Shown here in pieces: positions 1 through 9,796 of a DNA stretch of 64,000 bases; positions within the stretch are counted from its first letter, which is position 1, and each line of letters begins with the position of its first letter. The notes under the pieces are model-generated. The model was not told the DNA's origin. It was given only the letters and a program-made list of their open reading frames with translations, and ran no database searches. The DNA is from Coffea arabica (taxonomy: Eukaryota > Streptophyta > Magnoliopsida > Gentianales > Rubiaceae): positions 12,852,001 to 12,916,000 of the forward strand of contig NC_092312.1 in NCBI RefSeq assembly GCF_036785885.1, in the 5' to 3' direction. The position numbers were made by a program, and so were the translations under genes.

Positions 1-412
1 ACCCCGGCCAAATGGACAAATTGTCGCCTACCCACATTTGTTTTCACGGTTGACATTATTATAATTGCATGTATCTAGACACAAGACCAATGGTAGAATT
101 CTAGAAGCATGGAGCCAATTGGGAGCTAAGTCTGGCTTTCTCTTGGTCTATGAGCAGAGGACTTTTAGCTTATACTTTTTTGTTATGTTCACACTGTGAC
201 ACCTAACTACCAATAATCGAATTCCTTTAATCATACGCTAATCTACCCTCAAAAACAAAAATCATACGCTGATCTCTCTTTATTTTAATCATGCCTTGCC
301 TAAAAAAACATGGTAATTAAGAAGAACCTATTCAGAAGAGGCACATCAGTGAAAGCCAGCCATAAATTTAAGGTGGAGCCAATCCTTATGCTTATTCGAG
401 TTGTAAAATTTA

Positions 413-938
413 GGGTATAATATAATTTATCTAGCTGTAATTTGGCATTTTTTTTTCATATAGCTTTCCTATGATTTCAAAAGGTATGCATAAACCCTCA
501 TAGTTTAAATTAAAATATCAAAATGATGAAATTTGCATTCTATAATGGAGTCGACTAAAATGTCAAAAATACACCTGTGTAAAGTTGAAAATTATTTGTT
601 AACTACCGGGAGGAGGGGGGTTTATGTATATATTTTAGAAATATAAGGGGCTTATGTAGTAAAGTACTAAACTATAAGAGGGGTGTTATATGGTAAAACA
701 TAAAACTATACGGACTTAAAATATCGTGTATATTATGTTTATATATTTTGGTGACTTCAACCATTTTAATTTTTAAATAAGGATAATTTCGACATTTTCA
801 GAGGTTCCATTATAAAGGATCATTTTCGTCACTTTGATACTTTAGTTCAAACTATGAGATGTTATATATAACTTTTAAAACTATAGGGGGTTATACTAAA
901 AATTGCTAAATCACATTGGAGTGAAGTACATTTTACCC
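413..938. mobile_element. Fold-back MITE, Mutator-like (family M, copy 1)
   Basis: The first and last ~110 bases are imperfect inverted repeats beginning GGGTAWAAT, with matching inner blocks (a catagttt..aaatatcaaa type block on each side). A perfect 9-bp direct repeat, TAAAATTTA, flanks it at 404-412 and 939-947. A 9-bp target duplication is typical of Mutator-like elements. No coding capacity is visible. It ends about 460 bp upstream of the ERF gene start, so it may sit in the distal promoter. Confidence 0.7.
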
Positions 939-1278
939 TAAAATTTAAAAAAAAGAACCAAAATTTCTTCGATCTTTTGACTATTGTCCTTCAAATTGAT
1001 GGAGGTCTAGATATTATTGATAAGAGAATAGGATATTCTAAACTATTGCAGCCAAATCTTATAATATTCACGAACAATCACCATTAATGTCGTGGATAAA
1101 GTTGTGAAATGGAGAAGAATCGGAGGACCAATCTTCTCATGTTCTAATATTCCACCATCCAGTCAAACCAAAATTCTATCAAAATCAAAACCACATTTCC
1201 CCCCTATTTCCTAGTACCTTCCAATCCCTCAATAATAAATTCCATGACCCCACCGTAAAAATCTCTGGTAATCCTCAA

Positions 1279-1287
1279 CATAAATAG
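1279..1287 (+). promoter_or_regulatory. Probable TATA box of the first ERF gene
   Basis: The sequence CATAAATAG lies about 120 bp upstream of the ATG at 1403, in the right place for a core promoter with a ~90-nt leader. It is a motif match only. Confidence 0.4.
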
Positions 1288-1402
1288 ATGGCTCAACCTT
1301 CCCAAGCTTTTAGAATTTCAATTTTGCAACTTTCACTAGTCAATTTCCTCTAGAAATTAGCATTGTATTGTTGATCAGCAGCAAGGGAAGGCAGGGCAGG
1401 CC

Positions 1403-1984
1403 ATGGTTCCATATCCCCAGGCAGAATTACCTCTTAACGAGAATGACTCACAAGAGATGGTACTATATGAAGTTCTGACTGAAGCAAATGCCATTTCACC
1501 CTCAAATTTCCCTTCTTCAAGAAACCAAGCTTCTGTGAATAAGATGCTTCATCGGCCATCTCATGCCACAGGCAAGAAGCATTACAGGGGTGTTAGGCGT
1601 CGGCCATGGGGAAAATACGCAGCAGAAATTCGCGATTCGACGAGAAATGGTACTAGAGTTTGGCTTGGAACCTTTCAAACTGCAGAAGAAGCTGCTTTAG
1701 CTTATGATAGAGCTGCATTCAGGATGCGCGGTGCTAAAGCTCTGCTTAATTTTCCTTCAGAAATAGTAACAGCATCTGAATCATCGATATTGAGGCAAAG
1801 AGTTCATCATAATCATCATGCAAAGCTGAACCTAGATCGACAGGAATCAAATTCAAGTAGTAGCTCCACTGAAGTTTCGTCTGGGACGGGGCTGGGATTG
1901 GCTTCATTTGAATCAGAGAATGCAGCTGGGGATTTGTCGAATGCAGAGTCCGAAGAATACGCAGCAACTTTCTCGGTGTTCTAA
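1403..1984 (+). CDS. AP2/ERF transcription factor, probable group IX
   Basis: Single-exon gene, 193 aa. One AP2/ERF DNA-binding domain spans about residues 59-118: [19 protein letters not shown], then VWLGTF, then the amphipathic helix [16 protein letters not shown] and LNFP. Alanine and aspartate in KYAAEIRD are the ERF-type signature, not DREB (valine and glutamate), so GCC-box binding is expected in the nucleus. The N-terminal 58 residues are acidic and polar. The C-terminus is serine-rich (poly-Ser near residue 150) and ends in an acidic stretch before ATFSVF, which could be a transactivation region. The ATG at 1403 has a good context (CCATGG). Intronless structure fits the family. The group IX assignment (ethylene/jasmonate-responsive ERFs) comes from remembered domain sequence and was not tested by phylogeny. 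Confidence 0.93.
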   Translation: MVPYPQAELPLNENDSQEMVLYEVLTEANAISPSNFPSSRNQASVNKMLHRPSHATGKKHYRGVRRRPWGKYAAEIRDSTRNGTRVWLGTFQTAEEAALAYDRAAFRMRGAKALLNFPSEIVTASESSILRQRVHHNHHAKLNLDRQESNSSSSSTEVSSGTGLGLASFESENAAGDLSNAESEEYAATFSVF

Positions 1985-3124
1985 AATGTTTAAAGACAGG
2001 AGATCGAATTTTATTCCACTTCTTAGGAAACTATGATGTATTATAGCTGTGTTTTTTCAATCTGCGTGAGAATTCTCTAGCCATTCTCTCTTCCTTAAAT
2101 TTTCTTGAGATTTAATCTCTATCCTAGTAAATACTTTGGTCCTGCAACTCTCCAGCAAATATGTTCATGCAGCTAATTTATGTTCAGCTAAAAGAATTGA
2201 ATCGCCCACATTAGCTGGCTCGGTGCTTGTACTTTGTACAAGTTTAAATTGCTCGATCAAGTTTCTCGAGAACCATAGAAAATGGTTAAAAAGTCCAGGG
2301 GCTAATTTCTTAATATTATGAAAGTTTCATGGAGAAAAGCTTTACAAAAAATTTTCTGTCATCACTAGTCGACCAATCGAAAAGTTGTGCCTCTACAAAG
2401 TTTTTGGCATTTAGCTTAACAGTAATTAGTTCGTATTAAATGATCTATTGCTTTGAGCGTCGTATCAACCGTAGGAAAATTGGGATCCAAGACTTCCCTC
2501 CCGTTTACACTTTTCTGGTTCCAAACGTAGGCAGAGCATGCATCCATGTGGCACAATTCCTACATTTCAAGATTCATCTTGTACATTCTTTTCCAAGGTC
2601 GACTGATGAGGCCCTAATGTTATAGAAATTCATAAAATTTTAACCAAAATTTGGATCAAATGAAAGTCATCTAGTAATAATTAATATGTAGTAAGGAAAT
2701 TAGATCAAGCAGACCTTAATTTAATAATTAAAATTAAAATAATAAGAATTAGAAATCCTGAATTCAAATCTCTCTTTTCCTCCCCTTCTCAAATTTGACC
2801 TTTCCTTTGCTTAAAAAAAATGTAATAAGAAAACTAGTAAGCAATCATATCATGGGGTTATGCACTTTGTACGAATCGCTCAATCCTTTAATATTTATAA
2901 CCACAATATCACATTTTTTTTATATACATAAAAGTTTAGATGGTTCCACTCTAATTAGCACCACGAATCATAGATCAAGATATATTTCTGAAATTATAAA
3001 TCGTTTACAAATCGTTTATTAATACAGTCATCACACATACTTTTATAAAGAAAAATAATCTGTCCTTACTAGTTGCACCAACTCAATCGGCACCAGAATA
3101 CCGCATCACTATTCACTACTTGGC
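1985..3124. other. Intergenic, downstream of the first ERF gene
   Basis: AT-rich spacer. The first 200-300 bases probably hold the 3' untranslated region of the ERF gene. I see no other gene, RNA or clear repeat here. Confidence 0.5.
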
Positions 3125-3535
3125 CAGACGGGATCCTCTGTCCATTATTTTCTGTCCACTTTCCTGTCCAATATAAAACTATGTAGTTCCACTTAATATA
3201 TCTACTGATGTGGCACATAAAAAAGAAAGACTTTTTGACTACCTTACACCAGAAAGAAAAAAAATTGTTTTGTTGAAGAACTTCTTTCAATCTTCTAGGC
3301 AGAAAACAGTGGCAACAGGTTTTGGGAATTGTAACCGTAGCAATAGGGTTTTGGGAATTGTAATAAAGTTGTGTAAACAAAAGAAACCCAGAAAAGAAAA
3401 AAGAAGAAGAAGCATAAGGCAGTCAAACAGCCTTTCTTTTTTATGTGCTATATCAGCAGATATATTAAGTGAAACTACGTAATTCTCTGCATTGGACATA
3501 AAAATAAATATAAAATATTGGATCGAGAATCCAGC
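3125..3535. mobile_element. Long fold-back MITE (family F)
   Basis: Left arm 3131-3240 and right arm 3421-3532 are inverted copies of about 110 bp. Shared blocks, read inward from both ends, include GGAT(c/t)CTC, TGTCCAAT, a CACTTAATATATCT block and CACATAAAAAAGAAAG. The ~180-bp loop holds a small direct repeat (TTTTGGGAATTGTAA twice). Overlapping open frames on the two strands encode almost the same peptide because of the symmetry and are not genes. A diverged single arm of the same family lies at 25811-25919. Confidence 0.7.
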
Positions 3536-3780
3536 CTAAGTGTGAAGTCTACTGGCACGCGTAGCGTAACTTTACCAACAAAACAACTGCCCCATTCGAC
3601 AACAAGCATCCGTGCGAGACCGCTGAAAATGGAGGCACAAGACCGTGGCTGACCAAAACCCCGAGAAATTCTAGAACTGAGTGACAGAAGCACTGACGAA
3701 CGCCCTACTCCAGCCTGCACAGTCTTGGAATTAAAAATTCAACAACTTGTACTCAGTTTCAGGAGTTTCAGGTGTAATAT

Positions 3781-3990
3781 TTTTTTTTTTTCTGAAACAA
3801 TAAGTGATTTTATTAATATTGTGTAAAAACTATATATATTTAGCGGGCAAAAGTTCAGTTAGAGGCTTAGAGCTATACAAGTGCACTATGACACTAAGGG
3901 TTAAGCCACTCTTCACCCAAAAAGCAAAAATATGCTTAGCTCATAATTGCTAATATGTGTCAGCTCTATCACTAACTTCATTTCTAGACA
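3781..3990 (-). mobile_element. LINE 3' end fragment, reverse orientation
   Basis: A poly(T) run is followed by CTGAAACAATAAGTGATTTT and TATTAAT, the reverse complement of the TTAATAAAAT..GTTTC-poly(A) tail common to plant LINE-1 elements. A second copy at 44459 shares gattttattaat and a ctatacaa..gtg..ac.a.gacact block at similar spacing. The far end is not defined and no coding frame is left. Confidence 0.4.
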
Positions 3991-4495
3991 AAACAAATGA
4001 ACATTTCACGAACATAGAGCCTAAGCTACTGATGATGTCTTCTAAGTGGGAGTATAAACTCAATTTTCTAGAGTTCGGGTATAAAAGATGTGCCTTCTTG
4101 GGCTAAATGCTTGATATTCATACTTGACCATAAGAAATTACTCATAACTGTTTGAGTTTGACACTGTAACAAAACTTTGAATCTTGCGAGACTGGCATTA
4201 CAGAATAGGATAGGTACAATTTAGCGTCGGTCTGTATACTGATCTCGTGTAATTTTGTGAATTACCTATGTAAAAATTGATGTATTACCCAACAAAAAAA
4301 TATTGATTCAAATATGTGTAGAATTTATTAGTTTACATTATACAGTCTCCACAAAAAAATATAAAACTGAAACCTAAGATATTTAGCACAACAAATAAAG
4401 TTCGCATTTTTAGAAAACTCGCACTAGTCCTCTCCCTCCACGTGATCTCGTTTTAAATTCTACTTAAGTTGTGCAATCTGCAGTTATTTGATTCA

Positions 4496-4968
4496 GGGTA
4501 AATTATACTTTACCCTCTTGTGATTTAAAACAGTTTTATACAATCGTTTTATGATTTTAAAAATTATACATAACCTTCTCATGATTTGAATTATAATGTC
4601 AAAATGACAAAAATTCTACTTTGTAACAAAATAAGCTAAAATGTCAACATTACCCACTTTTAGAAGTTGAAATAGCTAAAGTTGCCAAGGTGTAAAATGT
4701 ACTATAGAATACACTTTACCCCCCCGGGGTGGTTTATTGTTTTCTCATATAATTCTCTTATAATTTTTTTAAATTTATACATAATCTCCTATGATTAATA
4801 AATAATTTTGATTTTGACATCAAATATTTTTAGTAATTTAGTAGTAGAGGGCAAGTTCGGTCTTTGACTCCTTAATCCAAATTATGCAGGAGTTGTGTAT
4901 AGTTTTTAAAACGATACGAGGGTTATGTGAAAATTTTCATGTTCAAAGGGATAAAGTGTAATTTGCCC
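4496..4968. mobile_element. Fold-back MITE, Mutator-like (family M, copy 2)
   Basis: The ends read GGGTAAATTATACTTTACCC and, from the other side, GGGCAAATTACACTTTATCCC, with inner inverted blocks matching those of copy 1 (tgattt, ttataca, cataacc, aaaatgacaaa). The flanks TTTGATTCA (4487-4495) and TTTGATTGA (4969-4977) form a 9-bp target duplication with one mismatch. It has no coding capacity. A LINE has inserted almost exactly at its right border. Confidence 0.7.
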
Positions 4969-4987
4969 TTTGATTGAATTGAAGAAT

Positions 4988-5378
4988 GTAAGGGCTGTGT
5001 AGCAGAACTCTGGGCTATGGCTTTTGGACTTGAGCTAGCATGGGAACTGAGATTGAGGAAAGTGACCTTAGAATCAGATTCACGGATGGGATTGCAGCTG
5101 GTGAAAATATGCTCCCAAGATGGCCCTCACTTTAATCTAATCCGAAGGATAAGAGGTGCCAAGAACAGAGAAGGGGGTTGTCAACTGAAGCACACGTGGA
5201 GACAGGAATTGCTGCGCTGACCATCTAGCGAAAATCAGCCTGGATTTAAGCCCGGGATGGAGGAAGCTTGAAGAACCCCCACCATCCTTAAGATCTTTCC
5301 TAAGCCATGATGTAATGGGTGTTAGCCAAGCTAGACTAGTCTCTCTGTAGACCCAAAAAAAAAAAAAAAAAAAAAAAA
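4988..5378 (+). mobile_element. 5'-truncated LINE with RNase H remnant and poly(A) tail
   Basis: The translated start, AELWAMAFGLELAWEL then VTLESDS, is the RNase H segment (RVT_3 type) at the C-terminus of plant LINE-1 ORF2. The conserved remainder (the EAN..AD..A segment) continues in another frame, so the copy is degenerate. It ends in 24 A residues at 5355-5378. Flanks GAATTGAAGAAT (4976-4987) and GAATCGAAGAAT (5379-5390) form a 12-bp target duplication with one mismatch, so the insertion is about 391 bp long and strongly 5'-truncated. This is a dead fragment, not a gene. Confidence 0.8.
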
Positions 5379-5719
5379 GAATCGAAGAATATATAATTGT
5401 CAAAGGATGCAATTGGTTGTCCAAAGAAACAATCTTGGATCCAACATAATTTAAGAGGACAAACCACAATTCACCCAAGGAAAGAGATGAGAATGATATC
5501 CCATATCAATCTCGAGATTCTTCAAATCTCTACCATGAACTCTGCTGCTTTTTGATTAAGGATGATTCAAATGATTCAATATGATAGTCTATAAGTGAGT
5601 ACACAGCTTTTCCACACACTGGCGCGTAGAAATTATGGTGATGTACAAATAAGGTACATATTGTTGTAACAACATGAAATCTTCACACTACATTTGTATT
5701 GCTAATGCTACTTAACCAG

Positions 5720-6586
5720 TTACGGTAAGGAGAACAAATTTTCTAAATATTCGCTTTCAAGATTTGGAAATTGTAATAAGTTGATGTCACTCATAGCAGC
5801 TTCTTCCCAATTTGCCGCTGAAATCTTTGCAGATTGAGCATTGTTGATGAAAGAGTCCTCATTTTCGTCCCATTCTCTTAATACCCTTTTTCTAGAATTA
5901 GACATGATTTCACCACAAGTAACTGAAGCACTTGTAGCAGTATCATTAGTCTGACAAGAAGTTGCTGATGAATCCATGTAATCTTGTGGAATAGATTTAC
6001 ACGTTCCCATGGCTTCCGCAACTGTTTCAAGTGGGAAGTTAAGATATGCCTTGGGACCTCTGATTTTCAGTGCAGCCTTGTCATAAGCCATAGCCGCTTC
6101 TTCTGCTGTTCCAAAAGTCCCAAGCCATAGTCTACCTCCTTTTCTTGATGAATCTCTTATTTCAGCTGCATATGTGCCCCATGGCCGCCTTCTCACCCCG
6201 CGATAATGTCTTGTAACAACCTTCTTGACCTTCATTTCATCAGCTCCCGAATCCATCTTCTTGCTACTGCATGTTTCTTGTGAATCAACAGTCCTTGATG
6301 ACTCTGTATTGTTTGGAAGATTTGCTCCATCTAGAGGTTGCTCCCATGCTTCGGCTCCCATGGATATAAACGTGCCTAAACTTGGAAGCCTTTCTAGTAG
6401 TGATCCGTCTCTGGAATTTAGTCCAGGCAAGTCATCCCATGTTTGGGAAGATTCAACTGGATTTTGGTGTGCATTTTCTAACTCACTCTTGGCTATATAA
6501 TTAGCCCAAACATTCTCCAAAATCGTGGATTTCTCGTCTTGAGCCATTCCACTTGAAGCGAATATTCTATTAACTTGATAAGGCAT
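5720..6586 (-). CDS. AP2/ERF transcription factor
   Basis: Single-exon gene, 288 aa. One AP2/ERF domain covers about residues 127-186: [19 protein letters not shown], then [20 protein letters not shown] and LNFPLE. The ERF-type alanine and aspartate are present, so a GCC-box binding nuclear regulator is expected. A basic stretch, [10 protein letters not shown], precedes the domain and may assist nuclear import. The N-terminal ~120 residues are acidic and serine-rich. The C-terminus has a basic [11 protein letters not shown] and an acidic-hydrophobic end. The start at 6586 is the first ATG after a good TATA box; a second in-frame ATG at 6547 (MAQDEKS) would drop 13 residues. It converges with the other ERF gene but is not a close recent copy: the domains differ at many positions and the flanking regions do not align. 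Confidence 0.93.
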   Translation of the reverse strand: MPYQVNRIFASSGMAQDEKSTILENVWANYIAKSELENAHQNPVESSQTWDDLPGLNSRDGSLLERLPSLGTFISMGAEAWEQPLDGANLPNNTESSRTVDSQETCSSKKMDSGADEMKVKKVVTRHYRGVRRRPWGTYAAEIRDSSRKGGRLWLGTFGTAEEAAMAYDKAALKIRGPKAYLNFPLETVAEAMGTCKSIPQDYMDSSATSCQTNDTATSASVTCGEIMSNSRKRVLREWDENEDSFINNAQSAKISAANWEEAAMSDINLLQFPNLESEYLENLFSLP

Positions 6587-6633
6587 AGAGAAACAGAGAA
6601 TGATCAGGGAATGTTCTCCTCGATTTGCATAGC

Positions 6634-6643
6634 TTTATATACA
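6634..6643 (-). promoter_or_regulatory. Probable TATA box of the second ERF gene
   Basis: On the minus strand the sequence GTATATAAAG lies about 50 bp upstream of the ATG at 6586, implying a short leader of some 20-25 nt if that ATG is used. Confidence 0.5.
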
Positions 6644-6649
6644 TTGCCT

Positions 6650-8810
6650 TGGTCTTTGATTTTGATGGCTCCACTAGCTACGGTTTATCCGAGTACATGA
6701 ATAGGTAATCCAGTAAGATGCTTGTGCTGCAAATTAGCTAACTTCAAGGATGATACCTGATACCAGGGTGTAGACAACAAGAAAAGTAGCTGGCTTGAGT
6801 TCTTTTAAATTGATTGCTGGAAAAGTACTCGTTTGAATTTGTCATTCATTTTAAGTGGAATATGCTTATGGTGTGATTTCATGGATATCTTCCCTGCACT
6901 CAACGGTAATCGTGATATAAGGGAAAATTTTTTTAAAAATATCTCAAAAAAATGCTTATACTTGGAAGGTTGTACAGTAGTATTTGGAAATAGATTTGAA
7001 TCATTGTGCTCTTTACAAGCTCTCTGGGATTACACTAACTCCACGCCACCAGCCTTCATGGGAAAGATTTTTAGTAGTAACACTTTTCAGGTTCATTTGG
7101 ATGGTCCATTTTTTTTTATTAGAGGAAAATGGAAGGCCCAAACTCCAAAAACTAAAACTTGGCTCTTTTTTCGAGTTTTTTTTTCTACTCTCCCATCTCT
7201 TTTCACACCCTTTCCACCTCCAATTATCAAACACAATATTTGAATTTTGAACCTAACAGTAGAAAAAACTTCAAGAATCCTTTCCTAGTCGGTGAACCAA
7301 TCCTCAGCTTTCATATGAGGGAATAAACATGCACAAATACTTATGAAGCAGCTCATGCGCAATTTGTCGGATTTGATGGTTTGTGATTTATAATATAATT
7401 TTTCTTATTTTGTAATTTTGTTAAATATAATAAATTTTCAAATTAGATATATCCGTAACATGTTCTATATATTTTTTGTCATTAGTGCAGTTTTTTCTGT
7501 TAGACAAATCATATTGGACGATAACTAACTAATTTATTAATAATATTGACCCCTATTTTATTTGAAAAAAAAAAAGAAGAAAGCAAGGATAGGGAGAAAG
7601 AGATTTTTTTTTTTCTTTTGTCAAAAGGGAGAAAGAGATTGATCATCTGAAAAATAACATTTCGAATGATTTCAAATATAAAATAGAATAGGTTACACAA
7701 CCGTTCTGATCTCGAAAAAAAAAAAGAAAAAAGAAAAAAGAATGGCTTCAATCAACTTCCTCACCGCTTAAAATATTACCAGCTTCGATTCTTTTCCCCG
7801 GCACCTTCCTGTAACATACCTAAACTGTATCCAACTAGAGAAAAGAGATCACAATAAAATCTTGGGCTGACCGAAATTTCTTTTGAACTTGGCGAGATGG
7901 GGCAATCGGAGGAGGCCCTGGTAAAGATATGATCAAAAAATATTCGTGTGTCACCACCAATTAGTCAAAATTGCTTGCTGGTCAAGGTTAAAATATACTA
8001 ATTTGTTTGTGTGTGTGAACTTGAAAAAGTCTTTTATTTCTTCTCATTTTCGTTTTCTGAAGACTTCAATACTATTCTGCATAAGCAAAGGGAAGACGTT
8101 TCCTTGGTGATACTTCATCCAGAACAAGACCAAAGAGAAATGACAAGGAACTAAGGGATGGATTTTAAATTGTAGGCTTCCGTGATCACGAAGATTAAAG
8201 ATACTTTAGCTAGCAAACATTCCTACATCCATTGGAATTGCTTGCTTTGATTCTGTGCAAGAAAAAAACATTCATGCATTGCACTTTTGTGATTCCAAAA
8301 CTTAGATTCCTAAAAGTCCAACTCAAGCTTTGATGGAACAAAATTATTACAACGCAAACAATCAGCTGTAGCAGATTGAAGGATTAAATTTTATTATTAT
8401 ATCTGTATTCTGTAATTTTTTTTTTTTTTTTAAAAAATGACATGCGACATCATGTTACTTTTCAGGCCTGAGCTGTTTCGGTTTGAGCCCAGTACATTTA
8501 GATCTGAAAACTCGAAGCCCGTTTGAAAATTACCTCATTCTTTGCCTATGTAACCCATGAGTCCATTGAATTAGTCCATTTTAGAAAAGCCTATATAACC
8601 TGTATCACAATCTGTGTTGGCATTTCCACCATCCCCAAAGGATTTTTTTTTTTTTTTGTTGAAAAAAAAAAGTATTATAGAGAAGGAAAAAGAAGAAATG
8701 CCAAAAGGAATAGAAATGGGATGGTGACAATCAGGCCTACGTATTAATTGTAGTAACACTAAATGATGAAAATAAGAAGGAAATTGAAAAAAAAATAAAA
8801 AAATCAAAGG
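6650..8810. other. Intergenic, AT-rich, no gene seen
   Basis: Spacer between the second ERF gene and the GDSL cluster. Several poly(A) and poly(T) runs (near 7566, 7716, 8416, 8641) break up short low-complexity frames. No conserved protein or RNA was recognised. Confidence 0.4.
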
Positions 8811-8812
8811 CA

Positions 8813-9204
8813 TGGACGGAGCCACATGTATCTAGGTGTGGATAATTGCCCCCACTTAAATTTGAGAAAATCAACTATTAGGTTTAGAAATTTTAAAAAA
8901 CTCTAAAAATTACTTCTTATTTGACCCCATTAAAATTTAATGCATCCTTTTTTCTTATCTATATTGACCCCCCCCCTAAACAATTAAAAATTCATAATTA
9001 TTACCATCTACGAGGATTTTGGGACTCGTTAAAATTAATTTTCACATCTAAATTTAAGAACAATACGAACTTCATAACCTATATTAAACCTTAAAAAGAG
9101 AAACAAAAACATCCATTGATTTAAACCATCCATACTATTACTTCATTTCATGTAATATTAAAAATCAACCCTCCCTCCTTACCCTAGGGTCTAAGCTCCG
9201 CCAC
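8813..9204. repeat. Possible short transposon with GGCGGAGC-type ends
   Basis: The segment begins TGGACGGAGCCACAT and ends, read from the other strand, AGTGGCGGAGCTTAGA, giving short imperfect inverted ends around CGGAGC. Such ends recur around dispersed repeats in many plant genomes. I could not find a convincing target duplication, so the borders and class are uncertain. Confidence 0.35.
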
Positions 9205-9727
9205 TAATCAACAGGATCTCGAGAGAATGAGTTGAAAAGAATTCAAAAGTCTTGGTGCGGTTGCTTAATTTTCAGGAGCACGACGGTTTCATGCTTTTGC
9301 GGCTGTCCAGTTTCCATGTATTTAATGTGGTTGAAGGAAGGCGTAAAAGATTAATTCAACAAACCCGCTGTTTTGCAATTTCTAGTTAATGTCTTGATTG
9401 ACATTTAAGGTTTTGACTTTTAGAAAATGAATTCACTGCAACTCTGTCAATTAAATTCATACTTCCTCTGCCAATCTTCCAAGTGCAACTTTTGGTACAT
9501 GAAGCCAAAATCAGAGGTTACCTATGATGGTCATGTAAATCTTTGTTGCACACGAAAAATGAAGACTCCAAAATGCACACGTAAATCTTTGTTGCACAAC
9601 AAAATTGTGAATGTGTATATTCCTAACCAACTCCATTATGACAAGTATTTTTTTCTCCAAAAAAAAAAAAGAAAAATAAATGTACGAATATGTCGAACTC
9701 CTTTATTTGTTGGACATCTCGTTGTGA

Positions 9728-9738
9728 CCATAAATAGG
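9728..9738 (+). promoter_or_regulatory. Probable TATA box of the first GDSL gene
   Basis: CCATAAATAGG lies about 65 bp upstream of the ATG at 9797, a usual core promoter distance. Confidence 0.4.
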
Positions 9739-9796
9739 ATAACTAACCCCAACTCCTTTCGTGTCAGATTGTTGCGGTAGCAATAAGCGCTCGAAA

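Noticed and set aside
3069-3720. Several overlapping frames of 70-103 codons on both strands
   Set aside because: They are products of the fold-back symmetry and repeat sequence; no conserved domain was seen.
5137-5478. Minus-strand frame of 113 codons
   Set aside because: It is the antisense of the LINE fragment, with a poly-Phe stretch from the poly(A) tail.
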